The translations under genes and the position numbers were made by a program. A DNA stretch of 64,000 nt from an uncultured Chlorobiales bacterium (GTDB lineage Bacteria > Bacteroidota > Chlorobiia > Chlorobiales > Chlorobiaceae), in contig CAIYTH010000032.1 in NCBI GenBank assembly GCA_903929135.1, positions 1-64,000 of the forward strand, given 5' to 3'. Under the pieces are notes generated by a model. It was not told the origin of the DNA. It made no database searches and saw nothing but the letters and a program-made list of their open reading frames with translations. Shown piece by piece: positions 37,927 through 47,035 of the stretch. Within the stretch, counting starts at the first letter, position 1, and every line of letters starts with the position of its first letter.

Positions 37927-38625
37927 TCAAATCCGGCTTTTCAGGTTCATCAGTTCCGTCTCCCTTTCGGCAAAAAGGTTTCTGAGTCGTTTGAGCTGAT
38001 GCATCGCGAGTTGTTCGTCGCCACGCCGAACCGCTTCGGCAACGGTATCGAGCACCCCGAGAATCCGCTGGTTGACCGCATCAGACTCGCGCCCTCCATC
38101 GCTGGCCAGATAACGAGTCTCACCGGCAAGCTTGAGCAGCTTCGGATTCAGCTGGGGCATGCCGCTGCTGCGTGCGATTCCCTCGAGACGGTCAGCCCAT
38201 GAGGTATGATTGCTTTTTGTATGCGATTTTTTCCCGAAACTGAAACTGAACCCAGTAGAAGAGGTTGCCAGCGCCACGATGCACAGGGCGGCGAATCCTG
38301 CGACGCTCACAATGTTGAGGGCCATGGCCCCCTTTTCGAGACCTGAAATCGCCAGGGCAACACCCGACGAAGCCACAAGGAGAAGGAAGAGGGAAAGGAG
38401 GGTGCCGATGCCGATCTGGCCGGCGAAACCATTACCGCCAGATTTTTCACCCATTCCGGCTATCAGGCTGTAGAGCAGCGTACCTGCGGCTAAAGCCACA
38501 AGCACAACCGAGACGACCAGTGTCCTGTCGACGGCGAACCGCTCCGGATACAACACATAAAAAACACCGATGACAGCAGGTACGACCGTCATCGGCAACA
38601 ACATCCACCACATCGATTTCTTCAT
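37927..38625 (-). CDS. membrane protein of unknown function
   Basis: 232 residues from ATG 38625, chosen because AGGAAGGGAAG lies just before it. Four hydrophobic segments lie in the first 145 residues (about 7-26, 34-54, 70-94, 103-122). The remainder is a soluble helical tail: SWADRLEGIARSSGMPQLN to LKRLRNLFAERETELMNLKS, ending in a likely coiled coil. No family was recognised. It converges on the mltF-like gene. Confidence 0.7.
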   Translation of the reverse strand: MKKSMWWMLLPMTVVPAVIGVFYVLYPERFAVDRTLVVSVVLVALAAGTLLYSLIAGMGEKSGGNGFAGQIGIGTLLSLFLLLVASSGVALAISGLEKGAMALNIVSVAGFAALCIVALATSSTGFSFSFGKKSHTKSNHTSWADRLEGIARSSGMPQLNPKLLKLAGETRYLASDGGRESDAVNQRILGVLDTVAEAVRRGDEQLAMHQLKRLRNLFAERETELMNLKSRI

Positions 38626-38972
38626 ACTTCCCTTCCTGTTAGCGTGACATGATTTTCTGCTCTCCGGATTCTGGCAACCCGTCTGGCAGACCTCTGCCGT
38701 GTTCCGGATCTGAACGGTCCGTGGAGAACTGCACTTCATCTCTCTGTTCGAGCTTCACCAGACCAGCATCGACGATCGGATGCCGCAATCCATGAGCAAT
38801 CGCAAAAGATAAGAAAATATGCCGTTTCGCCGAGGCCGTATGAAGTCAAATCTGAACATCTTCAGCCAGCTCGACACCTGCAGGTTCATCCGGAAAAATA
38901 ACAGGCGGGGAATCGGCCCCAAGATGCTACATTCATGCAGTATAATATTTTCACACCACCCGCCCACATATC
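38626..38972. other. intergenic region upstream of the DEAD-box helicase
   Basis: No gene seen. A TATAAT-containing stretch lies at about 38940-38948, close to the helicase start, and may be its -10 element. The remainder lacks repeats or palindromes of note. Confidence 0.4.
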
Positions 38973-40232
38973 ATGCAGTTCGATTCGCTTGACATCATCG
39001 ATCCCATTCTCAAAGCACTCAATGAAGAGGGCTACTCCAGCCCGACACCTGTCCAGGCCGAATCCATTCCCATCGTACTCGCCGGCGAAGACCTGCTTGC
39101 ATGCGCACAGACCGGAACAGGAAAAACCGCCGCCTTCGCCATTCCGATACTGCAACGCCTATACGAAAGCCATGTGCATGGCGAAAAGCGCAGGGTGAAG
39201 TCCCTGGTCCTGACACCGACCCGGGAGCTTGCCGTCCAGATCGGTGAAAGCTTCACTGCTTACGGCCGACACACAGGCATCTCCAATACCGTGCTTTTCG
39301 GAGGCGTCAACCAGAATCCACAGACCGCTCGTCTGCTCCGGGGCGTAGACATCGTCGTTGCCACCCCCGGCCGTCTGCTGGACCTCATGGGTCAGGGACA
39401 CCTCCATCTGAGGGATATCGAATATTTCGTGCTCGACGAAGCCGACAGGATGCTCGACATGGGGTTCATGCATGAGGTCAAAAAGATTTTGGCAGCCCTT
39501 CCCGCAAAGCGTCAGTCGCTTTTCTTCTCGGCCACCATGCCTCCTGAAATTGTCAAGCTCTCAGCCTCGATCCTGCACAAACCCAGAAAGGTTTCGGTCA
39601 CACCTGTCTCCTCGACGGTGGAAATCATCAACCAGAACATCCTCTTTGTCGACAAGTCAAACAAGAACAGCCTGCTGGTCCATCTGCTTCAGGACACGAC
39701 GATAAGGAATGCGCTTGTTTTCACCCGGACCAAACATGGAGCGGACAAAGTCGCCAAGTTCCTCCTGCACCACGACATCAAGGCTGAAGCGATCCACGGT
39801 AACAAATCCCAGAACGCACGCCAGCGAGCCCTGAACAACTTCAAGGCCCAGAAGACGCGCGTGCTCGTCGCGACCGACATCGCCGCCCGGGGCATCGACG
39901 TTGACGAGCTCGAATACGTCATCAACGTCGACCTCCCCGAGGTGCCGGAAACCTACGTGCACCGGATCGGTCGAACCGGCCGCGCCGGAGCAAGCGGTAC
40001 GGCATACTCCTTCTGCACCGCCGATGAAAAAGCCTTCCTGCGGGACATCGAAATGCTCATCGCCAGAACGATCCCGGTCATCGATGCTCACCCGTTTCCC
40101 ATGCTGATCCAGCAACCGGAAGCTGAAGCTTCCTCCCGGAAACCCAGAGGCAACTCGGGCCATCCTGCACCAAAACCGCAAGGGAAAACAGGCGGCTGGG
40201 GCCGTGGACGTAGGCCAGGCAAGTCTCACTGA
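38973..40232 (+). CDS. rhlE: DEAD-box RNA helicase, RhlE type
   Basis: 419 residues. All helicase motifs are visible in order: Q motif (FDSLDIIDPILKAL to TPVQAESIP), motif I AQTGTGKT (45-52), PTRELAVQI, VATPGRLLDL, motif II VLDEADRMLDMGF, motif III SAT, then ALVFTRTKHGAD, VATDIAARGIDVD and YVHRIGRTGRAG. The short basic tail (after about 380, RKPRGNSGHPAPKP...) is typical of RhlE. It remodels structured RNA during ribosome maturation or cold adaptation. Confidence 0.95.
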   Translation: MQFDSLDIIDPILKALNEEGYSSPTPVQAESIPIVLAGEDLLACAQTGTGKTAAFAIPILQRLYESHVHGEKRRVKSLVLTPTRELAVQIGESFTAYGRHTGISNTVLFGGVNQNPQTARLLRGVDIVVATPGRLLDLMGQGHLHLRDIEYFVLDEADRMLDMGFMHEVKKILAALPAKRQSLFFSATMPPEIVKLSASILHKPRKVSVTPVSSTVEIINQNILFVDKSNKNSLLVHLLQDTTIRNALVFTRTKHGADKVAKFLLHHDIKAEAIHGNKSQNARQRALNNFKAQKTRVLVATDIAARGIDVDELEYVINVDLPEVPETYVHRIGRTGRAGASGTAYSFCTADEKAFLRDIEMLIARTIPVIDAHPFPMLIQQPEAEASSRKPRGNSGHPAPKPQGKTGGWGRGRRPGKSH

Positions 40233-40364
40233 GCTTCTGCCGTCAACGGATTCCTTCTCGTCAGTCGGCCGACATTCCGATCTTCCATATATGACAGCGG
40301 GAGCAACGGCACGCGCTCCTTTGCGAATCTGCTTCCCCTGACACCCGGCGCCATGTCAGCCGCA

Positions 40365-40378
40365 CACTCCCGGGAGTG
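40365..40378. other. 14-bp perfect palindrome
   Basis: CACTCCCGGGAGTG lies in the rhlE-sqr gap, 35 bases before the sqr terminator in + strand coordinates. It may be part of the rhlE 3' end or chance. Confidence 0.3.
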
Positions 40379-40412
40379 CACTCGGCGCGATACATCCACT
40401 GATACATGAAAA

Positions 40413-40449
40413 GCCCCGGGGATGCCGTTGGAACAAGCATCCCCGGGGC
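40413..40449 (-). terminator. Rho-independent terminator of sqr
   Basis: A perfect 13-bp stem, 40413-40425 against 40437-40449 (GCCCCGGGGATGC), with an 11-base loop. Read leftward it is followed by TTTTC, 28 bases after the sqr stop. Confidence 0.88.
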
Positions 40450-40477
40450 CACTCATATACCGCTGAAATTCAGTCGG

Positions 40478-41704
40478 TCATCCCACCTGCTTGCCCGCCA
40501 TGACAAGGGTCGGCGGTGCACCGAGATGCCGGCCGGCGAGCAGCACGTTCCAGTAGAGTGACTCGAAACCGAGTTTGCCGTACCAGTTCATTCTGGTCTC
40601 CTTCAGCAAGCTGAACGGCCCGAGCTTCGGCATGGGGTATTTGCCCGGCAGCGGTTCGATCTTATAGTTGAAGTCGATCAGCGAGGAGGTGCCTTTCGAG
40701 TAGACGATGAAGCAGGTCGAGTGGCCGTCGTAGATCTCTTCAGGCTTCACTCCATGGATTTCAGCCATGATGTTGAACACTACGACATCAGCCTCGTAAT
40801 GCGCTACAGATCCGGCCTTTGAAGTCGGAACATTGGTGGCATCGCCAAGCACATAAATATTGTCATGCTTCAACGCTTTCAGTGTGTTGTGATGCGTGGG
40901 CACGTAACCGATACCGTCGTCGATGCCGGAATCGCTGATCACGTTGTCGCCAATGGTGGTCGGCACAATCACCAGTGTATCAAAGGAAACCTTGTCCCCC
41001 TTTACCGACTCGATGTACTTCTCTTTGCCATTGACCTGGTTCAGCTCGAAGCTGGTCGTGATGTTGATGTTTTTTTCCTTGGCGGATTCAGTGAACACTG
41101 CCGCCGCCTTCGGTTTGGTAAATGCCATGGGAAGAGGCGTGACCAGCTCGATCTGTGACTTCTGCCTGATTCCCCTGTTCTTCAGGTACCAGTCTGCGAG
41201 AAACACAAATTCGATGGGAGCCACAGGGCACTTGAACGGCAGTTCGGCGATGTTCATCACAAGTTTGCCGCCGTTGAACTCCTTGAGCTTTTTCTGGAGC
41301 TGTATAGCCGCTTCCAGGAAATAGAAACTGAAGGCATTCTTGCCCCAGGCGTCCATCAAACCGTCGTTCTCTTCAGGAGCGACACGGCATCCCGTGCTGA
41401 TGACCAGAAAATCATAGGAGAACTTGTGATTACGGGTTTTCACCTCTTTCTTTTCAGGATCGATGTTCGTGATCTCGTCGATAACGAAATTCACGCCGGG
41501 AATAATGTACTTCTTCCTCGATTTGACGAGCGTGCTCGGCTTCTGCATGCCGAACGGCACGAAAAGAAGGCCTGGCTGATAGATATGCTTGTCATCGCGA
41601 TCGATCACCGTGATCTCCCAATCGGGCGGCAGATGGCGCCTGAGGTTGTTCGAAACGATCGTCCCGCCGGTTCCGGCGCCCAATACGACTATCTTTTTTG
41701 ACAT
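40478..41704 (-). CDS. sqr: sulfide:quinone oxidoreductase family flavoprotein
   Basis: 408 residues from ATG 41704, preceded by GGAGG. The FAD-binding start KIVVLGAGTGGTIVSNNLRR is followed by the redox cysteines expected for SQR: STGCRVAPEEN (about C110), LPFKCPVAPIEF, and HSTCFIVY near the C-terminus; VLGDATNVPTSKAGSVAHYEA is the second FAD motif. The protein oxidises sulfide to polysulfide/sulfur at the membrane and passes electrons to quinone, an entry point for photosynthetic electron flow in Chlorobiaceae. The sequence recalls the SQR paralog that lies next to aclBA in C. tepidum (type VI, SqrF), but I cannot classify it securely. Confidence 0.92.
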   Translation of the reverse strand: MSKKIVVLGAGTGGTIVSNNLRRHLPPDWEITVIDRDDKHIYQPGLLFVPFGMQKPSTLVKSRKKYIIPGVNFVIDEITNIDPEKKEVKTRNHKFSYDFLVISTGCRVAPEENDGLMDAWGKNAFSFYFLEAAIQLQKKLKEFNGGKLVMNIAELPFKCPVAPIEFVFLADWYLKNRGIRQKSQIELVTPLPMAFTKPKAAAVFTESAKEKNINITTSFELNQVNGKEKYIESVKGDKVSFDTLVIVPTTIGDNVISDSGIDDGIGYVPTHHNTLKALKHDNIYVLGDATNVPTSKAGSVAHYEADVVVFNIMAEIHGVKPEEIYDGHSTCFIVYSKGTSSLIDFNYKIEPLPGKYPMPKLGPFSLLKETRMNWYGKLGFESLYWNVLLAGRHLGAPPTLVMAGKQVG

Positions 41705-42075
41705 AAGCCAGCCTCCAGTGCTGTAACTGTTTAACGTTGTGTGTGGTAACGGAACGACATCGAAACCGATGCGAGGCAATGTTGCCGGAAAAACAGAATG
41801 ACGCCAGGAAGCTGGCATACCCTGATGGAACTGCTCTCCGGAACAGGCATCTGGCCTTGCAGAAGAGACAACTATATAACCATATCGTTGCTCAATTAAA
41901 CAAATATATTAAATGAGAGCGATAAACACAAGGAGCGGCGAGGAGATGCCTGGAGGGGGTAAAGAAAAACAGAAACAGGGGTGATGTAAGAACGACGCAG
42001 GCAATCCGGCCGTTTTTACGGAAGATGGGAATGAGGAACGGTCACCGGGAAAAAAAAGCGTTCGGAGAGAGGGCT
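41705..42075. other. intergenic region upstream of sqr
   Basis: No gene is seen. An imperfect inverted repeat, roughly TATCGTTGCTCAATTAAA (41883-41900) against ATTAAATGAGAGCGATA (41908-41924), lies about 180 bases before sqr and could be an operator. The 150 bases after it are unremarkable. Confidence 0.4.
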
Positions 42076-42684
42076 TCAATCGCCCGCAACGGTCCTCTTC
42101 TGCCTCATGCAGTTACCGAAAGGCATCTCGGACGGAATGCATTTGAACTTCCTGTGGGCGTATTCGGTGTAGTGGTTCAGGCCGGTCAGAGGTCGGTTCG
42201 TATCCGTGAACTGGCATGCAGCATCGAGAATCGCATGTTTGTTGAATGGAATGTGGATCGCCCTTGCTGCGCCACTGCTGATCCTCTGCCTGAGAGCATT
42301 CGGCCAGTAATCCGACAGTGCTGACGGATCGGCGACCGCCTTGTAGTCCGCATATGCAAGGACAAGGGGAAGGTTGTAGGTGTCCACCGCCTCCTCGATT
42401 TCGAAGGAAAGCAGGCTGCCGCTCTTCTTCGTCTCCTCGCTCAGGATCACCAGGATGTTCCGGGAAGCTGCGAGATGCTCCCTGATCCTGGTTGCAAGAG
42501 CAGCCCTGAGGCTCGATTTCCTGACGGCATAAATCTTGTTCTGCCTGTCAACATATCGGACATCGAAGGAGTTTTGCTCGGCTGCCCAACGCTGAATGGT
42601 CGCGCAGAACCTGAAATCGGATTGTGCTGAGTCCTTCTGGCATAGTTCGTCGAATGCGATATACGTACCTTTTCCAGAATCCAT
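42076..42684 (-). CDS. stand-alone TIR-like domain protein
   Basis: 202 residues. Residues 6-115 fit the TIR-like fold of the ThsB/DUF1863 type: GTYIAFDELCQKDSAQ at the start where a D-x-x-F-Y strand lies, then SSLRAALATRIREHLAASRN and the strand ILVILSEETKKSGS, and SFEIEEAVDTYNLPLVLAYA, in which a glutamate (E of SFEIEEA) sits where TIR NADases or nucleotide cyclases have theirs. The C-terminal 85 residues match nothing I know. ThsB proteins sense phage and signal to ThsA; no ThsA or other effector lies within the neighbouring genes. Assignment is by pattern and not by search. Confidence 0.65.
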   Translation of the reverse strand: MDSGKGTYIAFDELCQKDSAQSDFRFCATIQRWAAEQNSFDVRYVDRQNKIYAVRKSSLRAALATRIREHLAASRNILVILSEETKKSGSLLSFEIEEAVDTYNLPLVLAYADYKAVADPSALSDYWPNALRQRISSGAARAIHIPFNKHAILDAACQFTDTNRPLTGLNHYTEYAHRKFKCIPSEMPFGNCMRQKRTVAGD

Positions 42685-43152
42685 GGTTCAATCCAGATTG
42701 ATGTTCGATATGATGCAGTGTAGTGCGAAACGGATCACGCCTCGCAAGAGATGATGAGCCGGCATGCCTCCATGGAGAATGGCAGGAAGTGGCCATCTGG
42801 CTTTCGGTCAAGATAGGTAATTATAGAGCAATCTCCTGCAATCGGCAAGAACGTCAACGAAAATAATGCGTTTTACTTACATACCAGTGAAGACCCGTCA
42901 TTCACCGTCATGGATTCGTCATCGATGCATAATCTCAACGGATATTTCCCTATGATTGCAAAGGCACGGGATGTAGTATCCAAGTAGTTGATGCCGATGG
43001 GCATATTTACAGCCTTCGCGCCTCTTGCCGCCTATCGGTCAAAAGCGTAGTTTACCGTACATTCTTCCCGAATAAGTTCCGGGGCGACAGGTTCAGGACG
43101 ATGATTGCGCACCCCATACGAGTCTCTTGAAAGGCAGGAAACATATCTCCCC
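42685..43152. other. divergent intergenic region
   Basis: 468 bases between the TIR-like gene and the sensor kinase, carrying both promoters. The stretch 42800-42910 is AT-rich. I see no ORF, tRNA or repeat. The longer kinase frame opens at a TTG at 43105, which I do not use. Confidence 0.45.
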
Positions 43153-46100
43153 ATGCCCGTCAAACGGAAACAGATTCCCTTGGGCAACCGACAGCTCGAC
43201 GGCCCGCTTCTCGGGCTTTTCGAATCGGTGTCTGACCCGGTAATCCTGATCGATGCAGAAGGTACGATTCTTGATGTCAACCCCCCCTTCATGGAGTTGT
43301 ATTCAGGACATTCTCGCCATCCCGTCGGATCCAGCGCCTTCATATCAGGCAACCCGGAAGATGGTGTCCCTGAAATTGCCCCGGGACTGCAGCAGAAAGT
43401 CGACGAAGCACTCCACACAGGCAAAGCCGTCTCGTTCGAAAGGAAATCGAACAAAGCCAGACGTCGCTATACCGTAGTTCCAGTCCTCTCATCCACCCCT
43501 TCCCGACCATGCCTGCTCGTCATTATAAGCCCGGAAGATGTGCCGGATGGCCTGATCGACATCACTTGCCCCCTTTCGATTGCCGAACAAAAACCTGCTG
43601 AAGATGGGCTCATCACGAACAAACAGCGCTTGACCCACGCTCTTGAGGCTGCCGGAGCCGGAATCTGGGAATGGAACCTGGAAAGCGGCAAGAATATCTG
43701 GTCTGATGAACTCTGGGCGCTCTGTGGCCTGACAAAAGGCGAAAAAGAACCGTCGTTCAATCTCTGGGAGAACACCATTCATCCTGAGGATCGCGAAAGG
43801 GTCGCCAGGTCCATCGGTGAAACCGCCCGACAGCAGCTTGACGTCAACATCGAATTCCGGGTCCTCCACCCTGACGGAAGCGTCAGATGGCTCTACTCCA
43901 GGGGCAAACCCCTGAGGGACGACTCAGGCAAGGCGATCTGCTACATCGGAACGATCATCGATATCTCCGACCGTAAACAGGCAGAAGAAAAACTCACGGA
44001 GATCCAGAAACGCCTCGATTTCGCCCTTGAAAACAGCCATATCGGCTGTTGGGAACTCGATATGCATTCGTTCTCGCTGTCCCGCACAGCCGAACTGGAC
44101 CGTATTTTCGGACATGAAACTCCGTTGCCAGAGTGGACCTATCAAATACTTCTTGAGCATATCCTGCCTGAAGATCGTGCGTCAGTTGACCGCCAGTTCA
44201 GGAGCGCCACATCATCATTGCAGAATCAGGGCTATGAATACCGAATCCGTCGTCCGGACGGCACCATTCGCTGGATCTGGTCGACTGCAGGTTTTCAGCA
44301 TGACAATACAGGCCGGCCGCACCGCCTCACCGGCATCGTACAGGATATCACTGAAAAGCAGCAGATGCTGGAATCGCTGCAGAAAAGCGAAGCCGAATAC
44401 CGGTCACTGTTTGACAACATGCCCAAGGGCATCTGCTATTGCCAGGTCATCTACGACGAGGATGCGCTGCCGATCGATTTCATCCACCTGAACGTGAATG
44501 CCTCCTTTGAAAAGCTGACCGGGCTGAAGGAGATCATCGGCAAGCGTATCACCGAAATCTTTCCGGGCATAAGGGAGGACGATGACGATTTTTTCATGAG
44601 GCATTGCCGGGTGGCCGAAACAGGAGTCACAGAACATTTCGAGTATTTCTTCTCGTCGCTCCGGCAATGGGTTGCGGTTTCGGTTTCAAGTGCCGAAAAG
44701 GGCTACTTCGTCGCAGTCGTGGATATCATTACCGAGCAGAAAGAGGCTGCCCGGATGATTGAACAGGGCAAAGCCAAACTTGATGCCGCCTTGTCCAGCA
44801 TGAGCGATGCCATCTTCTTTTCCGACTCCGAAGGAAACTTCATCGATTTCAACGAAGCTTTTGCAACGTTCCACAAATTCAGCAGCAAGGCGGAGTGCGC
44901 GAAACAACTTTCGGATTATCATCGCTTTCTCGACGTCTTCATGATGGACGGCACGCTGGCGCCCCTTGAGAACTGGGCTGTCCCAAGGGCGCTCAGGGGC
45001 GAAATCGCGACCAACGCCGAATACATCCTGCAACGGAAGGATACCGGAGATATCTGGGTGGGCAGCTACGGCTTCGCACCCATCCGCGACAATGAGGGAA
45101 GCATCGTCGGCTCCATCGTCACTGCCCACGACATCACCGAAAAGAAACGGGCGGAAATGACGCTCCGGGAAAGCGAACTGAAATTCAGGAACATCTTCGA
45201 CCACTCTCCAGTCGCCATCAGCATCGAAGAGATACTTACCGGACGGATCATCGATGTCAATACCTCTTGGCAGCGCCTTTTCGGATACCCGAAAAATGAG
45301 GTGCTCGGAAGAGCGCCGGCGGATATCGGGCTCCTCTATGAAAACATGCAGCACGAAAAGATTGTCGAGGCGCTCAACGCGGAGGGCCATCTCATCAACA
45401 TGGCCATTCAGATGCGGAGGAAATCCGGAGAGATCATCGACAGCCTCTGCTCCGCTGAGTTCATGACGCTTGACGGATCTCCCTGCATTCTGCTGATGGC
45501 GACCGATGTCACCGAAAGCAACAAGGCTGCCGTAGAGAGCGAGAAACTGCAGGGCCAGTTGCAGCAGGCCCAGAAAATGGAGCTGGTCGGACAGCTCGCC
45601 GGGGGCATCGCCCACGACTTCAATAACGTACTGGCAGCCATTCTCGGGCATGCGGAGCTGCTCATCGACCAGATCACCGAAAGTCACCCGTTTCATGAAA
45701 ACCTCGAAACCATCCGCAAATCGGCCGTGCGTTCTGCGCAAATGATCCACCAGCTTCTCGCGTTTGCCCGCAAGCAGGTCATGGTTCCGCAATCTCTCGA
45801 ACTCAACGATTCGATCGAAAGCATCTACCCGATGCTCAGGTCTCTTATCAGGGAAAACATCCGTCTCGACTGGCATCCGGACGGCAAACGATCCAGGATC
45901 AGCATCGACCCCTCGCAGATCGACCAGATCGTCACCAACCTCCTGGTCAATGCACGCGACGCAATCATCGGGAACGGCGTCATCACCATCGAGACCGGAT
46001 CGCTGAGTGTCGATGCCACCGACTGCGTCAGCGGTCACATCTGCCATACCCCTGGCAGCTATGCCCGGCTCTCTGTCCACGATACGGGATGCGGCATCGA

Positions 46101-46707
46101 TCAGCAGGTGCTGCCTCATATCTTCGAGCCCTATTTCACCACCAAGGAGGTAGGCAAAGGATCCGGGCTCGGTCTGTCTACGGTTTACGGCATCGTGAAG
46201 CAGAATAACGGATACATCGACTGCCACACTTCACCACAGCAGGGCACCACCTTCGACATCTTTCTCCCGACGCTTTTCGAAGCCGGTTCGACCGAAACTG
46301 CGGATGAATCGGTCGCCACAATCGAAGAAACCCGAAAAACGGTGCTTATCGTCGAAGATGAACCTGAAATACTCAAGCTGACCAAACATGTCCTCGAAAA
46401 AAGCGGCTATAAGGTCATGGCAACCTCCAGCTCCGAAGCGGCCCTGGATATCGCCCGTAAATGCCATGGAAACATCGATCTTCTGGTCACCGACATCATG
46501 ATGCCGTCAATGAACGGCATAGAGTTATGCGAGAGGCTCGTCGGGAACGATCCGAAGCTGAAAGTCCTGTTCATGACCGGATACGCCGAGGAGATGATAG
46601 ACTTTCACGACATGCTGAAAACCGGAATCAACTACATACAGAAACCATTCACCTTCAGCGATTTCAACCGTGCCGTCAAACGCTTGCTGGACAATCCTCC
46701 AGGTTAA
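43153..46707 (+). CDS. hybrid histidine kinase with about six PAS domains
   Basis: 1184 residues from ATG 43153, with no membrane helices, so probably cytoplasmic. PAS domains lie at roughly 12-120, 160-275, 280-400, 405-530, 535-665 and 670-795; the PAC tails are recognisable by their ...IGTIIDISDRKQAEEKL, ...GIVQDITEKQQM and ...AHDITEKKRAEM endings. The kinase H-box GGIAHDFNNVLA has the phosphorylated histidine at 821, followed by N, G1 and G2 boxes of the ATPase domain and a receiver domain with its phospho-aspartate at LVTDIMMPS (1114). No response regulator or output gene is adjacent, so the receiver may feed a phosphorelay elsewhere. Signals are unknown. Confidence 0.93.
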   Translation: MPVKRKQIPLGNRQLDGPLLGLFESVSDPVILIDAEGTILDVNPPFMELYSGHSRHPVGSSAFISGNPEDGVPEIAPGLQQKVDEALHTGKAVSFERKSNKARRRYTVVPVLSSTPSRPCLLVIISPEDVPDGLIDITCPLSIAEQKPAEDGLITNKQRLTHALEAAGAGIWEWNLESGKNIWSDELWALCGLTKGEKEPSFNLWENTIHPEDRERVARSIGETARQQLDVNIEFRVLHPDGSVRWLYSRGKPLRDDSGKAICYIGTIIDISDRKQAEEKLTEIQKRLDFALENSHIGCWELDMHSFSLSRTAELDRIFGHETPLPEWTYQILLEHILPEDRASVDRQFRSATSSLQNQGYEYRIRRPDGTIRWIWSTAGFQHDNTGRPHRLTGIVQDITEKQQMLESLQKSEAEYRSLFDNMPKGICYCQVIYDEDALPIDFIHLNVNASFEKLTGLKEIIGKRITEIFPGIREDDDDFFMRHCRVAETGVTEHFEYFFSSLRQWVAVSVSSAEKGYFVAVVDIITEQKEAARMIEQGKAKLDAALSSMSDAIFFSDSEGNFIDFNEAFATFHKFSSKAECAKQLSDYHRFLDVFMMDGTLAPLENWAVPRALRGEIATNAEYILQRKDTGDIWVGSYGFAPIRDNEGSIVGSIVTAHDITEKKRAEMTLRESELKFRNIFDHSPVAISIEEILTGRIIDVNTSWQRLFGYPKNEVLGRAPADIGLLYENMQHEKIVEALNAEGHLINMAIQMRRKSGEIIDSLCSAEFMTLDGSPCILLMATDVTESNKAAVESEKLQGQLQQAQKMELVGQLAGGIAHDFNNVLAAILGHAELLIDQITESHPFHENLETIRKSAVRSAQMIHQLLAFARKQVMVPQSLELNDSIESIYPMLRSLIRENIRLDWHPDGKRSRISIDPSQIDQIVTNLLVNARDAIIGNGVITIETGSLSVDATDCVSGHICHTPGSYARLSVHDTGCGIDQQVLPHIFEPYFTTKEVGKGSGLGLSTVYGIVKQNNGYIDCHTSPQQGTTFDIFLPTLFEAGSTETADESVATIEETRKTVLIVEDEPEILKLTKHVLEKSGYKVMATSSSEAALDIARKCHGNIDLLVTDIMMPSMNGIELCERLVGNDPKLKVLFMTGYAEEMIDFHDMLKTGINYIQKPFTFSDFNRAVKRLLDNPPG

Positions 46708-47035
46708 TGCCGGGTTGCCGGCCCTCTCTGCTCCGAAGTGATGGAACAGACCGAGAGGGCCGTCTGCATCCAACGCCTCCTGAATCCGCAGCATAACCTC
46801 TGTCAGGTGATTTCCTCCTGCCTGATCCTGCCCAGTTCATCCCATGAATTCAGATCCCTCTGCAGCATCGGACGCCAGAACGTTTTACCTGCAACGGAGG
46901 AGGGCAATCACATACTCCTTCCGGTCAGGAGGGTTAACGGCAGGGGAACGACTTACGAAGACTTTCGTTATATTATGTAACGGCACAAGCTGATCCGGGA
47001 ACCCCGGTTTCATGCTCTTGCATGCCAACTGAATC
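46708..47035 (+). other. intergenic region with weak hairpin
   Basis: No gene seen. CGGCCCTCT (46719-46727) pairs with 46754-46762 across a 26-base loop just after the kinase stop and may be a 3' end structure; it lacks T residues. Confidence 0.4.

Noticed and set aside
44686-46227. 513-residue minus-strand ORF opposite the kinase
   Set aside because: Antisense shadow; strongly Asp/Arg-rich, as expected from the complement of GC-rich codons.
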